This document shows, piece by piece, positions 1 through 6,964 of a stretch of DNA of 18,535 bases. The notes below the pieces were generated by a model that worked only from the letters and a program-made list of their open reading frames with translations, had not been told where the DNA came from and did not search any database. How positions within the stretch are numbered: position 1 is the stretch's first letter; every line of letters starts with the position of its first letter. Origin of the DNA: Gemmatimonadota bacterium (lineage in GTDB: Bacteria; Gemmatimonadota; Gemmatimonadetes; Gemmatimonadales; Gemmatimonadaceae); NCBI GenBank assembly GCA_947457715.1, contig CANGXK010000014.1, forward strand, positions 1-18,535. Reading direction: 5' to 3'. The position numbers and the translations under genes were made by a program.

Positions 1-863
1 CCATCGCACACGAAGCCGGCATCCGTTTCCACCTGGATGACGTGGCGGCGGTGTTCGCACGCACGCCGCTCATTGCCGACCTGCAGCCGGGCGGACGCTT
101 CCTGGCCCGCGACCTGTACCACGTGGGCGGCGCCGGTGTGGTGTTGCGGGCGCTGCTCGAGGCCGGGGTGCTGCACGGCCACTGCCTCACCTACACGGGG
201 CGCACGCTGGCGCAGGAGCTCGAGACCGCGGCACTGCCCGACGGTGAGGTCGTGCGCACGGTGGAGAATGCGCGGTCCGCCGATGGCGGGGTCACCATGC
301 TCACCGGCAACCTCTGTCCCGACGGCGCGCTGCTGAAGACGGCCGGACTGGCCACGCTGGTGCATCGCGGCCCGGCGCGGGTCTTCGAGTCGGAGGAGCT
401 GGCGCAGGCGGCGGTGCGCGACCAGCGCTACGAACGCGGCGACGTGATCGTGATCCGCAACGAGGGCCCCCGGGGCGGCCCGGGCATGCGCGAAATGCTC
501 GGCATTACCGCGCTGATCTACGGCCAAGGCATGGGCGCCGACGTGGCCCTGCTCACCGACGGCCGCTTCAGCGGCGCCACCCGTGGCCTGTGCATCGGCC
601 ACGCGGGGCCGGAAGCGGCCGATAGAGGCCCGATCGCCCTGCTCCGCGACGGAGATATCATCTCGATCGACGCGCGCCCTGAGGCGCGCCGTATCGCGGT
701 GGAACTCAGCGACGCCGAGCTGGCCTCACGGTTGGCGGCGCTGCCGGTGGCGGTGCCGGTGCGACTCGGCGGGGTGCTGGAGAAGTACACCCGCCTGGTG
801 GGCCCGGCGCATCAGGGCGCAGTGACGCACTCGGGCGCCGTGGAGTGGCCGGCGGACGGGTGA
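1..863 (+). CDS. ilvD: IlvD/Edd family dehydratase, probable dihydroxy-acid dehydratase (3' part)
   Basis: The first full codon is at position 3. The gene enters from the left edge, so only the last 286 residues are visible. The family converts 2,3-dihydroxy acids to 2-keto acids using an Fe-S cluster and Mg2+; in branched-chain amino-acid synthesis this is the step before transamination. The C-terminal IlvD/Edd signature is clear: a GGPGMREML stretch, then LTDGRFSGATRG, then GHAGPEAA and GPIALLRDGD. Earlier segments (LHGHCLTYTGRTLA; TGNLCPDGALLKTAG) also match the family. The cluster-binding cysteines lie mostly in the missing N-terminal part. Sugar-acid dehydratases (xylonate, arabonate, phosphogluconate) share this fold, so the substrate is not certain. 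No neighbouring ilv gene is visible to settle it. The stop codon (861-863) is followed after 20 bp by a long inverted repeat. Confidence 0.85.
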   Translation, partial: IAHEAGIRFHLDDVAAVFARTPLIADLQPGGRFLARDLYHVGGAGVVLRALLEAGVLHGHCLTYTGRTLAQELETAALPDGEVVRTVENARSADGGVTMLTGNLCPDGALLKTAGLATLVHRGPARVFESEELAQAAVRDQRYERGDVIVIRNEGPRGGPGMREMLGITALIYGQGMGADVALLTDGRFSGATRGLCIGHAGPEAADRGPIALLRDGDIISIDARPEARRIAVELSDAELASRLAALPVAVPVRLGGVLEKYTRLVGPAHQGAVTHSGAVEWPADG

Positions 864-883
864 GCTGGTTCGTCCTCAGCGAA

Positions 884-1080
884 GGGATTTGAACGGATTG
901 AACGATTCCAGATTGAACGGATACGAGCTGATAGCAACGGACAGCAACTGATCTGTTCCGAGCAAACGACTGGCGGAGTCGCGCCACGACAAAGCAATCA
1001 CGATGGAATGATCCGTTGCTCTCTGTTTCTCTCTGTTTTTATCCGTTCAAGCTGGAATCGGTCAATCCGTTCAAAATCCC
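884..1080. repeat. Long imperfect inverted repeat behind the IlvD-family gene
   Basis: The outer arms are 884-923 and 1040-1080. They match as reverse complements over about 40 nt with two mismatches and one single-base indel. The arms are built from the heptamer AACGGAT and the word GATTCCAG. Further in, GCAACGGA (934-941) pairs with TCCGTTGC (1012-1019). The central part has no obvious pairing. The element fills the gap between two convergent genes, so its transcript could fold from either strand. It could act as a two-way terminator or be a relic of a small non-autonomous element. No transposase or T-tract is present. Confidence 0.75.
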
Positions 1081-1108
1081 TACGCGCCGCCCCCTGCAAC
1101 GACCTCTG

Positions 1109-1570
1109 CTACCGCGGCGCCGCCGGCATGGCGGGCATGCACATCACAAAGATCTGGTAGCGCGTCTGCCCCGCCGGCACCTGCAGCGTATCGTTCACCC
1201 GCTGTTCGGCATCGGTGCCCAGCAGCGCTTCGGCGTTGATGTTGAACAGGCAGTCCGCCTGCTCCCAGCGGAAGCGCAGCGATCCCTCGTTCGGCGAATC
1301 CCGCGGCTCGGGGGTACGCACCCATTTCGCCGCGCGCAGCAGCTCGTAGAAGTGCACCGCTTCCCGGTTAACACCGAGCTCGCTGCCGCCAGCGGCGGTG
1401 ATCCGGCATCCCGGCACCCGTTTCTGGGTGCGCCAGTCGTCAATCGTGTCGACCTCGACTTCGGCAATCATGTGCCGTTCGGCGCGCAGGAATCGTGCGG
1501 CAGCCGCACAGTGCGACGTGTCGGCCACCTGTGGCCACACCACAAGTGCCAGCAGAGCAGAAATCACCAC
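1109..1570 (-). CDS. Small exported protein of unknown function
   Basis: I do not recognise a family. The predicted product is 153 residues from a GTG start at 1570, or 152 from the next GTG at 1567. I chose this start because a strong GGAGGGAG ribosome site (1579-1586 on this strand) lies 8 nt upstream. The first ~16 residues are hydrophobic (ISALLALVVWP) and resemble a signal peptide, although the N-terminus lacks the usual positive charges. The mature part is mixed, with four cysteines, a VPGCRI segment and a hydrophobic IFVMCMPAMP tail. The same frame stays open far upstream through the fbp antisense strand, but the ribosome site and codon pattern make that extension unlikely. The gene is divergent from fbp and convergent with the IlvD-family gene. 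Confidence 0.6.
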   Translation of the reverse strand: MVISALLALVVWPQVADTSHCAAAARFLRAERHMIAEVEVDTIDDWRTQKRVPGCRITAAGGSELGVNREAVHFYELLRAAKWVRTPEPRDSPNEGSLRFRWEQADCLFNINAEALLGTDAEQRVNDTLQVPAGQTRYQIFVMCMPAMPAAPR

Positions 1571-1571
1571 T

Positions 1572-1605
1572 GAGTCGACTCCCTCCGCGCCGCAGCGTGC
1601 GGCGC
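1572..1605 (-). promoter_or_regulatory. Leader with hairpin and palindrome around the ribosome site
   Basis: Read on the minus strand: TATTTTA, then a perfect 8-bp stem with a 3-nt loop (1587-1605, GCGCCGCA/TGCGGCGC), then the ribosome site GGAGGGAG. That site overlaps a perfect 10-bp palindrome GAGTCGACTC (1572-1581), which ends just before the GTG start of the small exported protein. Such an arrangement could control access to the ribosome site, or the stems could be protein-binding sites in the divergent fbp gap. The structures are seen; any function is inferred. Confidence 0.45.
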
Positions 1606-1672
1606 TAAAATACGCGGATCGTTTGCCAGCGCAGTACCGCGCGGCTCGTGTCATCCCGTGGAGTTTAATACC

Positions 1673-2704
1673 ATGCCCGTCGCCGGACGTGCTACGCTTG
1701 CCCAGTTTCTGATTGAGGAGCGCCGCCGCGCCCCTGACGCCACCGGCGACTTCGACGCATTGGTCGTCGACATCGCCCTGGCCTGCAAGGCGATCGCACG
1801 CCGCGTGGCGCACGGCGCGTTGCACGGGGAGATGGGGGGCGCCGGCTTGCACAACGTGCACGGGGAGGAGCAGAAGCCGCTCGACCTCGCCAGCAATGAC
1901 CTTTTCCTGCGCGCCACCGAGTGGGGCGGACATCTCGCCGGGATGGCGTCGGAAGAGCTTGAGCTGCCGTATGCCATTCCATCGCACTTCCCGCGCGGCA
2001 AGTACCTACTGCTTTTCGATCCACTGGATGGCTCGTCGAACATCGATGTCAACATGACCGTCGGGAGCATTTTCTCCGTGCTGCGCACATCCACTCCCGG
2101 CGCCCATGCCACGCTCGAGGACTTCTTGCAGCCCGGCACGGCGCAGGTCTGTGCCGGCTATGCGCTCTATGGCCCAAGCACGATGCTCGTGCTCACGATC
2201 GGCCGCGGCACGCATGCCTTCACTCTCGAGCCATCGCTGAGCGAATGGGTGCTCACGCACCCGAATCTTCGCATTGGACCCGCCGCCCGGGAATTCGCGA
2301 TCAATGCGTCAAACAGCCGATTCTGGGAACCTGCTATCAAGCGGTACGTGGAGGAATGCCTGGCCGGCGTGTCCGGTCCCCGTGGCATCGACTTCAACAT
2401 GCGCTGGATTGCGTCGCTGGTCGCCGAAGCGCATCGCATTCTCATGCGTGGTGGCGTGTTTCTCTATCCGCGCGACAGCAAGTCGGCCACGCAGAACGGT
2501 CGCTTGCGGATGCTCTATGAAACCAATCCGATCGCGTTCCTGATCGAGCAGGCGGGCGGGATGGCCAGCACCGGCGAACGTCGCATAATGGACGAGCGCC
2601 CGACCGGGCTCCATCAGCGCAGCGGTTTCGTGTTCGGCTCGAGCGAAGAGGTGCTGCGCATCGAGCAGTATCACCAGCACCAGCAACCGCCAGAACACAG
2701 ATAA
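1673..2704 (+). CDS. fbp: Fructose-1,6-bisphosphatase, class I
   Basis: This enzyme hydrolyses fructose 1,6-bisphosphate to fructose 6-phosphate, the committed gluconeogenic step, in the cytosol. The 343-residue length is normal for class I enzymes. Visible signatures are GEMGGAGLHNVHGEEQKPLD (residues ~52-71), the acidic GMASEE segment (~90-95), the metal-binding FDPLDGSSNIDVN (~115-127), GVFLYPRD, and the late LRMLYETNP and IEQAGG segments. I chose the ATG at 1673 because GTGGAG lies just upstream as a ribosome site; an in-frame GTG at 1658 is the alternative. The last residues (QQPPEHR) are unlike the family's usual end. They are encoded inside the left arm of a long palindrome (2682-2803), which also supplies the stop codon. 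Confidence 0.95.
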   Translation: MPVAGRATLAQFLIEERRRAPDATGDFDALVVDIALACKAIARRVAHGALHGEMGGAGLHNVHGEEQKPLDLASNDLFLRATEWGGHLAGMASEELELPYAIPSHFPRGKYLLLFDPLDGSSNIDVNMTVGSIFSVLRTSTPGAHATLEDFLQPGTAQVCAGYALYGPSTMLVLTIGRGTHAFTLEPSLSEWVLTHPNLRIGPAAREFAINASNSRFWEPAIKRYVEECLAGVSGPRGIDFNMRWIASLVAEAHRILMRGGVFLYPRDSKSATQNGRLRMLYETNPIAFLIEQAGGMASTGERRIMDERPTGLHQRSGFVFGSSEEVLRIEQYHQHQQPPEHR

Positions 2705-2803
2705 CGCCGAAAGCACAGAACCAACACGGATAAGATGAAAAGCGCTTTTGGCTTATCTGTGTTGGTTCTGTGCCTTCCGTGATCTCCGTGTTCTGGCCGT
2801 TGC
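2682..2803. repeat. Long near-perfect palindrome at the fbp 3' end
   Basis: The arms are 2682-2734 and 2752-2803, about 52 nt each, with only a handful of mismatches in the middle. The tip contains the self-complementary AAAAGCGCTTTT (2738-2749), so the whole element can fold into one very long hairpin. Both arms carry GCACAGAACCAACAC-like sequence. The left arm begins inside fbp and provides its stop codon. The right arm ends about 48 nt from the convergent prpE-like stop. The element probably works as a two-way terminator or is a small palindromic repeat family. It does not resemble the 884-1080 element in sequence. Confidence 0.9.
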
Positions 2804-2807
2804 TTTT

Positions 2808-2847
2808 TGCCGTTGCCGTTGCCGTTGCCGTCGCCGTCGCCGTCGCG
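2808..2847. repeat. Hexanucleotide microsatellite
   Basis: There are six uninterrupted hexamer units from 2808: TGCCGT four times, then CGCCGT twice, with a partial seventh unit (CGCG) at 2844-2847. The tract lies between the palindrome and the stop codon of the prpE-like gene (2851-2853), entirely outside coding sequence. Slippage here would change only the 3' untranslated spacing. Confidence 0.9.
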
Positions 2848-2850
2848 ACC

Positions 2851-4779
2851 CTACCCGCCGATCGGCGACCCCGGTCTGCGCGCGAGGCCGATCGTCGCGA
2901 ACGCGGCCGCGATCTCGTCGAGCGTGGCCGGTTCGTCGATCGTGGGCGGCATCGTCCACGCGTCGCCGTCGGCGATGGCGCGCATGGTTTTGCGCAGCAC
3001 CTTCCCGGAGCGCGTCTTCGGCAGCCGCGAGACCACCAGTACCTGCTTGAGGTTGGCCACAGGCCCCACCTGATCGCGTACCAGCTGCACCAGCTCGGCC
3101 GACAAGTCACTCACGGGGCGCGAGACACCGCTCTTGAGTACCACGAGCCCAACCGGCAGCTGCGTCTTGAGCGCGTCACGCACACCCACCACTGCACATT
3201 CGGCCACGTCCTGATGACTCGACAGCGCCTGCTCCATCGAACCGGTGGAGAGGTTGTGCCCCGCCACGATGATGATGTCGTCTACGCGGCCCATGATGAA
3301 CAGGTAGCCGTCTTCGTCGATGTAGCCACCGTCACCGGTGAGGTAGTAGCCGGGATAGCGTGACAGATACGTGTCGGTATAGCGCGCGTCGTCGCGCCAG
3401 AGCGTGGGCAACGTGCCGGGCGGCAGCGGCAGTTTGATCACCACCGCGCCTTCCTTGTTGGGCGGCAGCGGCTGTCCGTCTTCGTCGAGGATCCCGACTA
3501 CGTAGCCCGGCACCGGCTTGGTGGGCGAACCGGGCTTCACCGGGAGGCTGGTGAGGCCGAGGCAGTTGGCCGCCACGGGCCAGCCGGTTTCCGTTTGCCA
3601 CCAGTGATCGATCACCGGCGTCTGCAGCAGCGCGCGCGCCCAGTGATATGTGTCGGGATCGAGACGCTCGCCGGCCAGGAACAACGCCCGCAAACACGAC
3701 GTGTCGTACTTCGCGTGGAACAGCCCGGTGGGATCTTCACGCTTGATGGCGCGAAACGCCGTGGGCGCCGTAAAGAGCACGCGCACGTGGTGCTCCTGAA
3801 TCACGCGCCAGAAACCGCCGGCGTCGGGCGTCCCCACCGGCTTGCCTTCGTGCACCACGGTGGTACCCCCGGCCAGCAGCGGCGCATACACGATGTACGA
3901 ATGGCCCACGGCCCACCCGAAGTCGGAGGCGGCCCAGAACACCTCGCCCGGCTCCACGTTGTACACATGCTTCATCGTCCAGAGCAACGCCACCGCATGG
4001 CCGCCGTTATCACGCACCACGCCCTTCGGCTGACCCGTCGTACCAGACGTGTACAAGATGTACAGCGGATCGGTAGCCAGCACCGGTACACACGGCACCG
4101 CCACGGCCGCGACCAATGCCTCGGCCCAGTCGATGTCACGACCGGGCGTGAGATCGCACCGATGCACGTCGCGCTGCAGCACCACGCATTGCGCCGGCTC
4201 GTGCGCAGCCAGTTCGAGCGCCTGATCGAGCAACGGTTTGTATGGCACGATGCGCTGCACTTCGATACCGCAACTGGCCGTGAGCACGACCTTGGGCTGC
4301 GCGTCGTCGATGCGCACCGCCAACTCGTGCGGCGCGAAGCCGCCGAACACCACCGAATGTACCGCGCCGATACGCGCGCAGGCGTACATCCCGATGAGCG
4401 TCTCGGGGGTCATCGGCATGTAGATGATCACGCGATCGCCCTGCTCCACCCCCAGGGACCGCAGCACGCCGGCAAAGCGGGCTACCTCATCCTGCAATTC
4501 GGCGTAGCTGATCGTGCGCTTGGTATTCGTGACGGGGCTGTCGTAGATCACCGCCGCCTGCGCGCCACGTCCAGCCAACACGTGCCGGTCGATGGCGTTG
4601 TAGCAGGTGTTCATCTGCCCGCCGCTGAACCAGCGGTACAGCGGGGCCTCGCGATCGTCGAGCACCCGCTCCCACGGCGTGTCCCAGTGCAACGCGAGCG
4701 CCGCCTCGGCCCAGAACTCTTCAGGATTGGCCTGCGCGGCAGCATAGGCGAGGTCGTAGGCGCTCAGAGAGTCTGTCAT
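2851..4779 (-). CDS. prpE: Propionate--CoA ligase / ACSS3-type acyl-CoA synthetase
   Basis: This AMP-forming enzyme activates a short-chain acid (probably propionate, possibly acetate) to its CoA thioester through an acyl-adenylate. The product has 642 residues. In order: an N-terminal ACS domain with WFSGGQMNTCYNAIDRH (~50-66), VIIYMPMTPE, the P-loop-like YTSGTTGQPKG (243-253), ASDFGWAVGHS, the adenylate-binding DHWWQTETGW (391-400), TGDGGYIDEDGYLFIMGRVDD, and the C-terminal catalytic lysine in KTRSGK (K593). The run of segments around residues 75-160 and 250-350 fits PrpE/ACSS3 better than classical Acs. Residue 509 is Asn in AGHNLSTG, where I expect Arg in most relatives. I chose the ATG at 4779 because the 38-residue in-frame extension upstream looks non-coding. 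The gene is convergent with fbp and divergent from the HExxH gene. The substrate call is inference. Confidence 0.88.
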   Translation of the reverse strand: MTDSLSAYDLAYAAAQANPEEFWAEAALALHWDTPWERVLDDREAPLYRWFSGGQMNTCYNAIDRHVLAGRGAQAAVIYDSPVTNTKRTISYAELQDEVARFAGVLRSLGVEQGDRVIIYMPMTPETLIGMYACARIGAVHSVVFGGFAPHELAVRIDDAQPKVVLTASCGIEVQRIVPYKPLLDQALELAAHEPAQCVVLQRDVHRCDLTPGRDIDWAEALVAAVAVPCVPVLATDPLYILYTSGTTGQPKGVVRDNGGHAVALLWTMKHVYNVEPGEVFWAASDFGWAVGHSYIVYAPLLAGGTTVVHEGKPVGTPDAGGFWRVIQEHHVRVLFTAPTAFRAIKREDPTGLFHAKYDTSCLRALFLAGERLDPDTYHWARALLQTPVIDHWWQTETGWPVAANCLGLTSLPVKPGSPTKPVPGYVVGILDEDGQPLPPNKEGAVVIKLPLPPGTLPTLWRDDARYTDTYLSRYPGYYLTGDGGYIDEDGYLFIMGRVDDIIIVAGHNLSTGSMEQALSSHQDVAECAVVGVRDALKTQLPVGLVVLKSGVSRPVSDLSAELVQLVRDQVGPVANLKQVLVVSRLPKTRSGKVLRKTMRAIADGDAWTMPPTIDEPATLDEIAAAFATIGLARRPGSPIGG

Positions 4780-4904
4780 CGTGCGGTCTCGGCCTTTTTG
4801 CGGGCCACGGGGTACGACGGGCGTACAGCAGGATCGGCGGTCGACGTACGATTGTCGCTTAGGAGGTCGCGCGCCAGAGCGGTTTCCCCTCATACTTGTC
4901 CGAC

Positions 4905-5513
4905 ATGTCCGGATTCTTCGAGAAGCTCGCCGCGCTATTCCAGTCCGCCGCCGCTCCCGACGGCGCGCGCGCTGCCGAAACGGTGCGCACCACGCTGCAT
5001 GGCGTGCCGGTCGAGGTGATCAACACGCGCCCCGACATCGCCACCGCCCACGTGCTGGCGCGCCTCGACGAATCGCTGGCGCTCATCGCCGCGTATCAGC
5101 CGTGGCGATTGGCGCACTTGCGGCGAGATATCCGCGGCATCCGCGTGGAGCGCTTCGCCTGCCGCGGCGCCTTCATGCCGCAGGACAACGTGATCATCAC
5201 CGAACTCACGTTTTTGGCGCGGCGCGATATCACCGCGGCACCGGTGGCGTCGTCGATTCTGCACGAAGGCGTCCACGCGCGCGTGCATGCAATGGGTGTG
5301 TATCGCACCGAACACCAACTGCCGCGCGAAGAACGTCTCTGCCGTCGAGCGGAACTGGCGTTCGGACAGGCGCTGCCACCGGCACTGGGTGCGACGGTGG
5401 TGGAACGCGCGATGGCCAGTCTGTCGCTCGACGATCGCGGCGTGGCGCCGATCGTGGATTGGCAGGAGGCGCAACGCCGGCAAGACGCCGCCGATCGGGA
5501 CGCATCCGCGTGA
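4905..5513 (+). CDS. Hypothetical protein with an HExxH zinc-protease-like motif
   Basis: I do not recognise a named family. From the ATG at 4905 the product has 202 residues; an in-frame TTG at 4896 is possible. There is no convincing ribosome site; an AGGAGG lies at 4861-4866 but is too far upstream. The key feature is HEGVH (residues 120-124) inside the helix-like segment SSILHEGVHARVHAMG. A glutamate about 26 residues later, in RLCRRAE (E150), could be a third zinc ligand, as in gluzincin-type peptidases. There is no signal peptide or membrane segment, so a cytosolic location is likely. The N-terminal 40 residues are Ala-rich and helical in character. It is divergent from the prpE-like gene with a 125-bp gap. 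Peptidase activity is inference from the motif alone. Confidence 0.7.
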   Translation: MSGFFEKLAALFQSAAAPDGARAAETVRTTLHGVPVEVINTRPDIATAHVLARLDESLALIAAYQPWRLAHLRRDIRGIRVERFACRGAFMPQDNVIITELTFLARRDITAAPVASSILHEGVHARVHAMGVYRTEHQLPREERLCRRAELAFGQALPPALGATVVERAMASLSLDDRGVAPIVDWQEAQRRQDAADRDASA

Positions 5514-5637
5514 ACGCATCGACGTAGAGGCGAGGTAGGGTCGCACAACACGGCGCGTGTTTCTCTCACTGAGCCCCCGTCGCGCGACGACATTCCCGCG
5601 CCCACGGTCATCTCGACACATCACATAGAGAGGCACC

Positions 5638-6225
5638 ATGACGCACCACTCCACACGATGGACGGCGCTGCTCGCGCTCGCCCTTGGGTCACTCACGACG
5701 ACGTCACGCGCATCGGCGCAGGTGTCGGTGCTGTCGCGCACCGCGATTGACGACGCCGTACACGTCACCTTCGGTCAACTGTGCGAAGACCGCTTCGTGA
5801 TCCGGAACGACGGCGCGAAGCCGGTGGATCTCGAGTACGCCGTCGAGAAGGGCACCGAACACACCAAGCTCACGCTGAATGCGCGCGAACTGGTGGAACT
5901 CGAATCGAAGGCCAAGGAGCCGCTCGAACTGTGGATCGGCGGCAAGCTGGTGGCCAAGGCCGTGAAGGAGAAGCGCGCCTGCAAGGACGTGCAGGGCAAC
6001 GCGTCCGTGCTGGTGGCACCGCTGGAAGTGGCGGCCACCGTGAAGGAGGATCGCAACAACTACGCACGCGGTTACCCGTACTCTGACCCGTTCATGTACG
6101 GCGCGGGCTTCGGATTCGGTGGGCTTTACGGCGGCTTTGGCTACCGGCCGTTCTACACAGGATTCGTGGGCGTGCCCATTATCGTGGGCGGCGGCTCGCG
6201 CGGCGGCGGCGGACGCCGGCGGTAG
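5638..6225 (+). CDS. Exported protein with Gly/Tyr-rich C-terminal tail
   Basis: I do not recognise a family. The product has 195 residues, and the ATG is preceded by GAGAGG (5628-5633), a good ribosome site. Residues 1-27 form a Sec signal peptide, with likely cleavage after SRASA and before QVSV. Residues ~28-130 look like a small beta-rich domain (FVIRNDGAKPVDLEYAVEKG, then LTLNARELVELESKAKEPLE) with two cysteines (C49, C115) that could form a disulphide. From ~140 the chain becomes Tyr/Gly/Phe-rich (YGAGFGFGGLYGGFGYRPFY) and ends in GGGSRGGGGRRR. Such tails are often disordered or surface-associated. The protein is presumably periplasmic or cell-surface. The gap to the preceding gene is 124 bp, and I see nothing striking in it. 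Confidence 0.8.
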   Translation: MTHHSTRWTALLALALGSLTTTSRASAQVSVLSRTAIDDAVHVTFGQLCEDRFVIRNDGAKPVDLEYAVEKGTEHTKLTLNARELVELESKAKEPLELWIGGKLVAKAVKEKRACKDVQGNASVLVAPLEVAATVKEDRNNYARGYPYSDPFMYGAGFGFGGLYGGFGYRPFYTGFVGVPIIVGGGSRGGGGRRR

Positions 6226-6252
6226 TCGCCCCCGGGCGCGGAACCCGCCTGA

Positions 6253-6283
6253 GGGAACTTCCCGCACCGATTTCGGCTATGTT
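6253..6283 (+). promoter_or_regulatory. Possible msrA promoter region with a short palindrome
   Basis: A perfect 11-bp palindrome GGGAACTTCCC (6253-6263) lies 15 nt before TATGTT (6278-6283), which could be a -10 box. The -35 position is not convincing. Position and symmetry would suit an operator, but this is weak evidence. Confidence 0.25.
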
Positions 6284-6334
6284 CTGCAGTCCGTTGCCGG
6301 GGTCGGTACGGGTTTTCCTTTCGGGAGACGTCTG

Positions 6335-6952
6335 ATGATTCGCGCGCTCGTTGCTGCTGTCCTGTTCGCCACACTGTCGTTCACCTCCACGGCGCGGGCC
6401 GCCACCCTGCAGACCGCCGTCTTCGCCGGTGGCTGCTTCTGGGGCGTCGAAGCCGTGTTCGAGCATGTGAAAGGCGTGAAGTCGGTCGTGTCCGGCTACG
6501 TCGGCGGCACCGTGGTGAATCCCGACTACGAAACCGTGAGCAGCGGGCGCACCGGACACGCCGAAGCGGTGAAGGTCACCTTCGACCCGGCCGTCGTGTC
6601 ATACGAAACGCTGTTGGCCGTGTTCTTCACCGTGGCGCACAACCCCACGGAGCTGAACCGACAGGGTCCCGATGTCGGCACGCAGTACCGTTCGGCCATC
6701 TTCTTCACCAACGCCGACCAGCAGAAGAGCGCGACCACGGTGATTTCGCAGCTCACGCAGGCCAAAGTGTTCTCGCGCCCCATCGTGACGCAGGTGGCGG
6801 CGCTTCCCAAATTTTATGTCGCCGAGTCGTACCATCAGAACTACCTGTACATCCACACCGATCAGCCGTACATCATGTACAACGACCTCCCCAAGATCGA
6901 CGCGCTGAAGAAGCAGTATCCGGCGCTCTGGGAGAAGACGCAGGGCAAGTAG
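6335..6952 (+). CDS. msrA: Exported peptide methionine (S)-S-oxide reductase
   Basis: The enzyme repairs oxidised proteins by reducing methionine-S-sulfoxide. The catalytic site is unmistakable: FAGGCFWGVE with Cys34 as nucleophile, followed by SGYVGG, VSSGRTGHAEAVKV, GTQYRSAIF and AESYHQNYL, the MsrA fold in order. Residues 1-22 are a Sec signal peptide (likely cleavage after TARA), so the enzyme works outside the cytoplasm. I chose the ATG at 6335 because it has GGGAG at 6323-6327 and starts exactly before the signal peptide; the frame stays open further upstream but that part looks non-coding. Cys34 is the only cysteine in the 205-residue protein. No resolving cysteine is visible, so it must rely on an external thiol reductant. 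It is convergent with the Uma2-like gene, 12 bp away. Confidence 0.95.
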   Translation: MIRALVAAVLFATLSFTSTARAATLQTAVFAGGCFWGVEAVFEHVKGVKSVVSGYVGGTVVNPDYETVSSGRTGHAEAVKVTFDPAVVSYETLLAVFFTVAHNPTELNRQGPDVGTQYRSAIFFTNADQQKSATTVISQLTQAKVFSRPIVTQVAALPKFYVAESYHQNYLYIHTDQPYIMYNDLPKIDALKKQYPALWEKTQGK

Positions 6953-6964
6953 GGCGCAGGCGTG

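Noticed and set aside
1571..1987. N-terminal extension of the small exported protein through fbp antisense
   Set aside because: A strong ribosome site and a hydrophobic start at 1570 argue for the shorter protein.
2808..2847. Possible CRISPR-like array
   Set aside because: The units are 6 bp and contiguous, without spacers. It is a microsatellite.
3595..5019. 474-codon open frame on the plus strand opposite the prpE-like gene
   Set aside because: It is Arg/His-rich, has no recognisable domain and is fully antisense to a strongly conserved gene. It is a GC-driven shadow frame.
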